Made by a program: the position numbers and the translations under genes. Positions 58,305-64,000 of a stretch of 64,000 bases of DNA are shown here, one piece after another; position 1 is the first letter of the stretch; each line of letters starts with the position of its first letter. Source of the DNA: Neckera pumila (taxonomy: Eukaryota; Streptophyta; Bryopsida; Hypnales; Neckeraceae); assembly GCA_963969595.1 (NCBI GenBank), contig OZ018410.1:42637413-42701412 (forward strand), in the 5' to 3' direction. The notes beneath the pieces were generated by a model. That model was not told the DNA's origin, searched no databases, and saw only the letters and a list, made by a program, of their open reading frames with translations.

Positions 58305-59533
58305 GCAACCTCCTTCCTTACTGTAGCAAACAAGCTACTAAGGAGTGGGGCTACGGGCTTCACACATGACAACGGAATCAGGTACACGGACAGGAATGGG
58401 TGTACCGACCTTACTGACAAAAACACTTCTGCAGGAGGTAAGGTATAAGGCTATAAGCTATAGAATAAGAACGCCGTGCAATATTTTGCTGGGTTTTTTA
58501 TATAAGAAGGCCCCATATCGGTTTTTTATTTCAACACCCTTTAATTAACTTAATACAGCAGCTTAATTTAAGCTTAATAGTTGTAGCTTATAAGCACCCT
58601 GGCCGAGATCAACGGGTCCAGAAATTTATGAAGGCACAGGCATTGAAGAGGCTTCATCACTGAATGATGGTATTCCCCTTCAACGGTATATACAGTCTGT
58701 AGCATAGCAGTCTGCCAGTCGATCCCCAAAGTATTCTCCTTGCCACACGTGTCAGACTCCCATGTGAGGACGGAGCCCGCTAGTTTTACGACCGTTAATT
58801 TGGGCATCAGGCGGCGCTCCCATTCCGGTACTTGTCGTTAAGCAGTTGCAACACCCGCCCCCCGACTCCCCGAGTTCAAACGGAACTCCAGTTGATAACC
58901 GGGACGATCGACACCCGCGCACCAACAGTCCACTACAGTACTGCAACAGGGTCTGCCAGCGTGGCTGCCACCGTGCCTTTCGCCCCTCAACTAACCTGAA
59001 ATAGGAAAAACTGCAGTTGTACGTCGAACTGATAAGTTAATGCAATTCAAATTTTTTTAACGTAAAGTTACTACGACATTTTCGGAGGTAATTCCGGTAA
59101 CTACTTTTTCACTAACGTACCTACTTCTGCATGTGTGGCACTGTGGCCCTTGACGAGTCAAAAAGACCAAGAATATTGACTGGACTTGCACTGGCTGACA
59201 GAAATCCCTCACACATTCGGTGAAAACTTGATTCTCTTGAAAAGATTAAAAAGATTAGAGTTTTGAGGGTGTTTCCAGTGGAATTTCTTTCATTTACTTC
59301 AGGCAGTGAAGAAAGTGATAATCTCTGGAAGGATGAAGCTCTTTATATCCATAGAAATGGATGGAACTTGCAATATATGGATGAACTTTCATTTATTCAT
59401 CCAAAGCGATGCACATTCATCCAAAATTGAGCAATATCTTACAAGATTTGATAGCAAATCAACGGATTGACCCTTTAGATGAGGTAATTTCAAGTAAAAG
59501 TGGTGGAATTATTACTAAGTTGGATTCCCATTA
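58305..59533. other. Higher-complexity island, no recognised gene
   Basis: The part from 58570 to 59000 is GC-richer than its surroundings. Its only ATG-initiated frame of note is the minus-strand one at 58574-58807, listed separately. From about 59200 the DNA returns to AT-rich. Confidence 0.3.
58574..58807 (-). CDS. Hypothetical 77-codon frame
   Basis: An ATG-initiated frame on the minus strand (MPKLTVVKLAGSVLTWES at its start) ends at a stop near 58574. Composition is balanced, and the frame is not made of low-complexity repeats, unlike most frames in the window. I recognise no domain, signal peptide or membrane segment. It could be a small gene, one exon of a larger gene, or chance in a GC-richer stretch. 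Nothing nearby supports a choice. Confidence 0.15.
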   Translation of the reverse strand: MPKLTVVKLAGSVLTWESDTCGKENTLGIDWQTAMLQTVYTVEGEYHHSVMKPLQCLCLHKFLDPLISARVLISYNY

Positions 59534-60253
59534 TTAACCCCTAAAGGCCCATTGTCCCTTCGGGGGGACAAATGGGATTTCGGGCAAGTACCTACGGGCT
59601 GAAATTTTGTTGTGATTTTTTGAGATTGTCCAGAATTTTCTCATAAAAAAACAAGATTGTCTAAGGGAACTTAGAGCATCTTCCTAAAAAAAATAACTTG
59701 TAGGATTCATTTCTGAATGCAATTTTTACAATTTTTCAAAAAAAAAAGTTCCACAAGGTTTAGTTTTTTTGCTAAAACAATCTCACCATATATGGGATTA
59801 GTGCTTTTTAATTCCATATAAAAGATATCAATATTTTAGATTTTCCTTCTATCTTGTACCTATTTCTACTTAACAATTTTTTTAGTAATGAAATTAAGTT
59901 CTTTTAGATTTTTTTTCCCTAGATTCTTAACTCAATTTTCTACTATAAAGATTTAAAGTTCAAAACTCTATAGTGCAAAAAACTCAAGTTAACTGAATGT
60001 TCAAAGTCATAAAATCTAGTCCCACAATGTACTGAAAAAACTTGTTTTTTTCACTTTAAATGTAGATATCTTGCAATCTATGCGGTCGAAAATTTTGAAA
60101 TTTTTTCTACAAATTTTCATACTAGTTAGGTGTAAGATCCTACGGTTAGATGTGAAAAAAGAACATTTCTCAATTTTTTTTACTCTTTGCTATAGAAATG
60201 GCAGTTTTTAGTGTTTTTTGGCAGAAAAGAGGCCTTAGGCCTTTAGGGGTTAA
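59534..60253 (-). mobile_element. TTAA-family element, copy I (720 bp)
   Basis: TTAA is at both ends, with CCCCTAAAGGCCCATTGTCC at the left and GGCCTTTAGGGG at the right. Orientation is as copy G. ATACTAGTTAGGTGTAAGATCC and CTATAGAAATGGCAG are shared with it (first 20 bases cited). It lacks the middle AACTTTTG module, which explains its shorter length. Confidence 0.75.
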
Positions 60254-60904
60254 CCTGCCTTTGTTGTATAAATTTTAATTGTAACTACAAAAAGATTTGG
60301 ATTTGTATACTAGTTTCAAAGTGGAAGAATCATTTTTTTTTGGCATGATTCACAATACACTAAGGCAACAGACTCAACATGTTTCTAAAACCAATCCCTA
60401 TATATTTTTGTCTAAATGTAAGACCTCTACTCATGAGAGTTTTAGGCTAGTTTTGGGTACACTTTACTTTAGTGTTTTATTCTTATAGTGTCCAAAGAAT
60501 GTGTGCTAAGAGAATTTGGAATCGTCTTTTCTGATTCTTAAGAAGACCCAACAAATTTCTAGATAGTTTAACAATAGGAACTATGTTGAAATGCTTATTT
60601 AGACCATTTTTAGATGGATTTATTTGCCTACCGATTTCCCTCCATTGTTGTTTAGAGAAAAGAGATTCTCTTTCTGCTATAATTGGCATAAATTACAATT
60701 TTATTCATTTGATGTTCAACATTGTAACCCTAGGGATAAAGTGAGTGATTCTTAAACTACACAAATTTGCTAAGAAGGAGATTCTATACTATTTAATGAT
60801 CTAGGAGGGGACCATAATAGCTTGTTTACATGGATTGTTGAATTAAGATAAGCTGAGGAAATTAATGTATGGCTAATTTTGTTGAAATCATATGTATTGG
60901 GTAT
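60254..60904. other. AT-rich intergenic DNA
   Basis: Nothing recognised. Confidence 0.4.
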
Positions 60905-61525
60905 AAATGTACAATATACGTCCTGTTAATGTTGAGATTGTCATCATATGCCACTACTAGTGATGTTGGATTTAGTGTACTTCCTATTAGCATTGGGATC
61001 GTTATTGGATGTGACTACCAATGATGTAGGATTCAGTGTATGTTTTATTAGTATTGGTACCGCCAGTGGATGTGACTACTGCTGATGTAGGAATTTAGTG
61101 TAAGTCCTGTTAGTTTTGTTACCACTGTTGGATGTAGATGCCAATGGTGTAGGGATTTAGTGTACATTTGTTAGTATTGCAACTGCCGCTAGATGTGATT
61201 GCCAATGACGTAGGATTTAGTGTCCATCTTCTTAGTATTGTTGTTACCACTGGATGTGACTGCCAATGACGTAGGATTTAGTGTCCATCTTTTTAACATT
61301 GTTGTTCCCACTGGATGTGACTGCCAATACTATAGGATTTAGTGTACCTCTTGTTAGTACTGTTATCACCCCTAGATGTGACTGCCAATGATGTAGGATT
61401 TAATATACGTCATGTTAGTACTGTTATCACCCCTAGATGTGACTGCCAATGATGTAGGATTTAATATACGTCATGTTAGTACTGTTATCACCCCTAGATG
61501 TGACTGCCAATGATGTAGGATTTTG
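60905..61525 (+). repeat. 61-bp minisatellite, about ten units
   Basis: The unit is GATGTGACTGCCAATGATGT..AGGATTTA followed by a variable GTACATCTTGTTAGTA block and a TGTTATCACCCC block. The core ACTGCC falls at 61198, 61259, 61320, 61381, 61442 and 61503, an exact 61-bp period. The right-hand units are practically identical and the left-hand ones diverged. Confidence 0.92.
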
Positions 61526-61879
61526 TAATACAATTGCCAAGGGTTTGAATCCTCGTATTTGAATGTCAACTTTGATGAGAATATTGAGGGAAGAAAAAAT
61601 GACAATTGGTGATATTAGACCCATTGTTGTTCACTATATGGTTGCACATGCAACCATTTGAAAATTAATACAAACCGGGGTCCCAAAGCCTCCCAATAGC
61701 ACCCCACATTTGATTCTCCAGTTTTTTTGTGGGGGTCAATACGGCCTCTTCGAGAACCACTCATATTCCTCTATATTGGAGGGAGTGCTACACACTGGTT
61801 CTCTTGTAGGCTGTATCGCTCAAAATAAAATACTGGTCAGCACCAAAGCTGGCAATCCCCCTTTTCTTTTCCCCCAGAA
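61526..61879. other. Intergenic DNA
   Basis: Transition from AT-rich to GC-richer DNA; nothing recognised. Confidence 0.35.
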
Positions 61880-63677
61880 TCCCCAATAGAAAACTGTTAG
61901 ACCACGGTAACAGGCGGCCCTCCCCGGCTTGCTCCTATCCCCGCGGGCGCCATAGAAGGCTGTTTCGGGTGCAGCAGCGGTGGCGAGTTCTCGTGTCCTG
62001 CGGCGACGGTAGAGGAGAGCATGAGAGCGTGCTCATCGCAGTGCTGCTACAAACACTCTCGAACAATTCGGCAGCCTGTGAGAGCTGGATTGCGAGTGGA
62101 GCTCTCTGGCAAGCGAACTCTCCTGAGGCGCGCACGCAGATCCTGGAACTGCGGCAGCGGGAGACAAGGAGGGTCGGGGGCAACAAGCCAAGCTCAGCCA
62201 AGCCGCATGCCCGCCCGGGGAGGCGCTATTAGCTTACTTTGAATGTACTTCCGCCCGCTGGGATATCACCCGCGCTTGCGAAGCCAGTTTCGTTGATTGC
62301 ACGCAGTCGCCCTCATCACGAGTCGTCACGCGCGAGCTTGAGTGCAACCCGTGGAAGTGAAGCCAAGTGTGCGTGTACTCTTCCGTTGTGAGGTGCCGTA
62401 CGTGTTTGCGGTTTTGACTAGGGCGGGTGGATGGAGGGGAGTGCGAAGAAGAGTGGTGGAGGAGGAGTGGCTTTCTTAGTTTCGTCTTCCGTGCTGGCTA
62501 TAGACGTGAGCTGCTGCAGTGATGTCATGGGGCTAACGTGGTGGACGAGAGCAGAAATTGTGACGTGGAGTTGAGGATCGGCTCTGTGTTTGCAGGTGTG
62601 TGCGAACTCGGAAGCTGTGGTCGTTTGTTGTTTGTGTTTTATTTGATTGTTCTTTTTTTGGACTTGGGAGAGTAGTTTGGTGATAAGTTTGAGAGAGGTT
62701 TGGTTTCTATTTATGTTTCGGGAATGGAGACTTTGAATTCGAAATGGAGAGATTAGGAGGGAGGTACATTGGTAGTATTGCTTGGAGAGTGCTTATTGGT
62801 TGCGCGCTGAGTTTGGGCTGTGAGTTTTGTTGAAAATATTCGCATGCGCCGGATCTTGCCGTGTATACGAGCTTGATTGTATCTTGGGCGTGTATACGAG
62901 CTTGATTGGATCTTAGAAGAGGCACTCACCTCAGCAAGCCTCGTTGAGGTGTCGAGTTCATTGTTTGATTTTTTTAAAGTTTTTTAGGAGAGAGGTCTCT
63001 AGCTCGATCTGCAGGTTGTGCATCATGAAACGGGAAATTGAACAAGGCCGAACACACAGGTGTATTTGATAAAGTCGAAAGTTGCGCAGGATTAGTTATT
63101 AAATATCCTGTGCTCGTTTGTTTCTTACATGAGAGCAGACTGTGTTTGACTCGTCAACCTGTTCAAACGAGGCTCAGAGTTTTCGTCCAAGTGTTGTCGC
63201 ATGCTTGTAATCGAGTCAGCGGAGTTATGTTGCTGTGCTCATTGTCTAGGTATCCTCCGGCTTCGATTCTGTGGGCCCAGTCGTAAACTAATACTTCTTA
63301 ATCTTTGGGTGGATGAGAGTGAGCTCTAGGAAAGAGGGAGAGTGACGACCGGTTTGAGGAAAATAATATGATATTTTTGCTCTCTTGTTTGAGAGCCCGA
63401 AAGCTATCTGTGCGCGAATACTCCCATTCATGCGTGCAAATAACGATACGACTTGCTCACAGGCTGGCGTCAATGGTTTTATAACATCTCCAAGTTGATT
63501 TAATCGCTGCACAATCTGCAAGAGCTCCTCTGCGGTGAGTACCTCGGGAAGGAGGCAAGCACGGCCTTGAGATTGAGGACGCACGCTCGAAGCACCATAA
63601 TTGCCGCCCGGGATTTCATTCAAGCAAAGCTCTCAACGGCACTAATTTGGGCCAGGACAAAGGATTGAGGTGTAATC
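61880..63677 (+). promoter_or_regulatory. Probable promoter and 5' leader of the alpha/beta-hydrolase gene
   Basis: GC-richer DNA with CpG, like the block before the GRAS gene, precedes the start codon at 63678. Open frames on both strands (for example 61935-62242 and 63288-63880 minus) do not resemble known proteins and many begin at non-ATG codons. A direct repeat (GTGTATACGAGCTTGATTG, about 62861 and 62890) lies here. A leader intron is possible. The exact transcription start is unknown. Confidence 0.4.
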
Positions 63678-64000
63678 ATGGGCTCTGGGAGGGGTGCGGG
63701 TCGGGGTAGCCTGGAAACTCTGAAAAGATGTGGAAGGACGGTGTTTTTCCTAGTGAACATGGTGGGGTCACTGTTTGTTTCCTCTGGCCCCTTGCTCGTC
63801 TCTATTTTGGACATCTTCATTGTGCTCTCGGCGTTTACATGCTGCAGATCGTGTTTCTCATTCAGAGCTGACTGGGCCACTTACAGTTTTCGGGGTTCTC
63901 TGGTGGACATTCCGCTTCTGTCAGTGGGCCGTTCCCTTACTGCCCTTTGTAAGTGCTCCCGTGCTCCTGTTCTTCGGTCATTGTGTATATTTCTCAGTAA
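63678..64000 (+). CDS. Plant alpha/beta-hydrolase-fold membrane protein, N-terminal exon (gene runs off the window)
   Basis: The ATG at 63678 is the first after an in-frame TGA (63666). The frame gives a basic Gly/Arg start (MGSGRGAGRGSLETLKR), a long hydrophobic segment (VFFLVNMVGSLFVSSG onward, about residues 22-53), then FTCC, a Cys/Phe/Arg-rich stretch and YSFRGSLVDIPLLSVGRSL. From memory, this arrangement is typical of the N-terminus of a plant alpha/beta-hydrolase family (proteins like Arabidopsis At3g19970), with N-terminal membrane segments before the hydrolase fold. The catalytic domain would lie beyond the edge. A perfect donor GTAAGT at 63949 suggests that the coding exon ends at 63948 in phase 1 and the last 52 bases are intron, although the frame stays open to the edge. 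The substrate is unknown. Confidence 0.75.
   Translation, partial: MGSGRGAGRGSLETLKRCGRTVFFLVNMVGSLFVSSGPLLVSILDIFIVLSAFTCCRSCFSFRADWATYSFRGSLVDIPLLSVGRSLTALCKCSRAPVLRSLCIFLS

Noticed and set aside
60905..61525. CRISPR-like array
   Set aside because: The 61-bp units are contiguous without unique spacers, and the genome is a plant; it is a minisatellite.
61935..62242. Overlapping frames on both strands around 62 kb
   Set aside because: The plus frames start at GTG or run through GC-rich leader-like DNA; no protein family was recognised.
63288..63623. 111-codon minus-strand frame
   Set aside because: It begins at TTG, not ATG, and lies in the presumed leader of the plus-strand hydrolase gene. 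It looks plausible in composition but has no recognised domain.
1..64000. LTR retrotransposons, tRNA or rRNA genes
   Set aside because: No long direct terminal repeats with TG..CA ends, gag-pol frames, tRNA B-box arrangement or rRNA segments were recognised by eye. A computational scan could still find decayed ones.

Overview
This is nuclear DNA from a land plant. The evidence is a gene for a plant-type GRAS transcription factor split by GT-AG introns, the start of a plant-type alpha/beta-hydrolase gene at the right edge, plant LINE remains, and a dense population of small terminal-inverted-repeat (TIR) elements in AT-rich DNA. The species cannot be named from the sequence. A seed-free plant (bryophyte, lycophyte or fern) is my guess, because the GRAS protein looks NSP1-like but is diverged and has introns in its coding region. 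That is inference only.

Layout. 0-11.5 kb: AT-rich intergenic DNA with TIR elements. 11.5-18.5 kb: the GRAS gene. It has a GC-rich promoter/5' leader at about 11.5-12.8 kb, probable leader introns to 14.5 kb, and four coding exons (14524-14595, 15021-15152, 15937-17424, 17892-18488) that join in phase 0 to 762 codons. 19-27 kb: a degenerate tandem repeat, then foldback elements, one of them carrying a nested Stowaway-like MITE. 28-30 kb and 36-38 kb: islands of higher-complexity DNA without a recognisable gene. 30-46 kb: more TIR elements, including a CACTA-type MITE with a clear 3-bp target duplication and an (AT)40 microsatellite. 46.8-49.2 kb: a 5'-truncated LINE interrupted by a MITE. 49-60 kb: several more elements, a diverged tandem array with a unit of about 117 bp, and two LINE 3' ends. 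60.9-61.5 kb: a 61-bp minisatellite. 61.9-63.7 kb: GC-richer leader/promoter DNA of the last gene, whose first coding exon runs 63678-63948.

The main unexplained signal is a high-copy family of short non-autonomous elements. Each is bounded by TTAA and has TIRs starting CCCCTAAAGG. Eight copies with both ends clear, one with a worn left end and one solo end lie in 64 kb. TTAA targets plus CCC-starting TIRs are the signature of piggyBac-type transposons, which are generally regarded as scarce in land plants. A second family forms near-complete hairpins up to 1.07 kb, and a third (TIR CATTAGA) has four copies, one inside the LINE. No transposase gene for any of them is present here.

Only two genes are well supported. 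Most other open frames are short, begin at non-ATG codons, or lie inside repeats. No rRNA, tRNA, CRISPR array or LTR retrotransposon was recognised.
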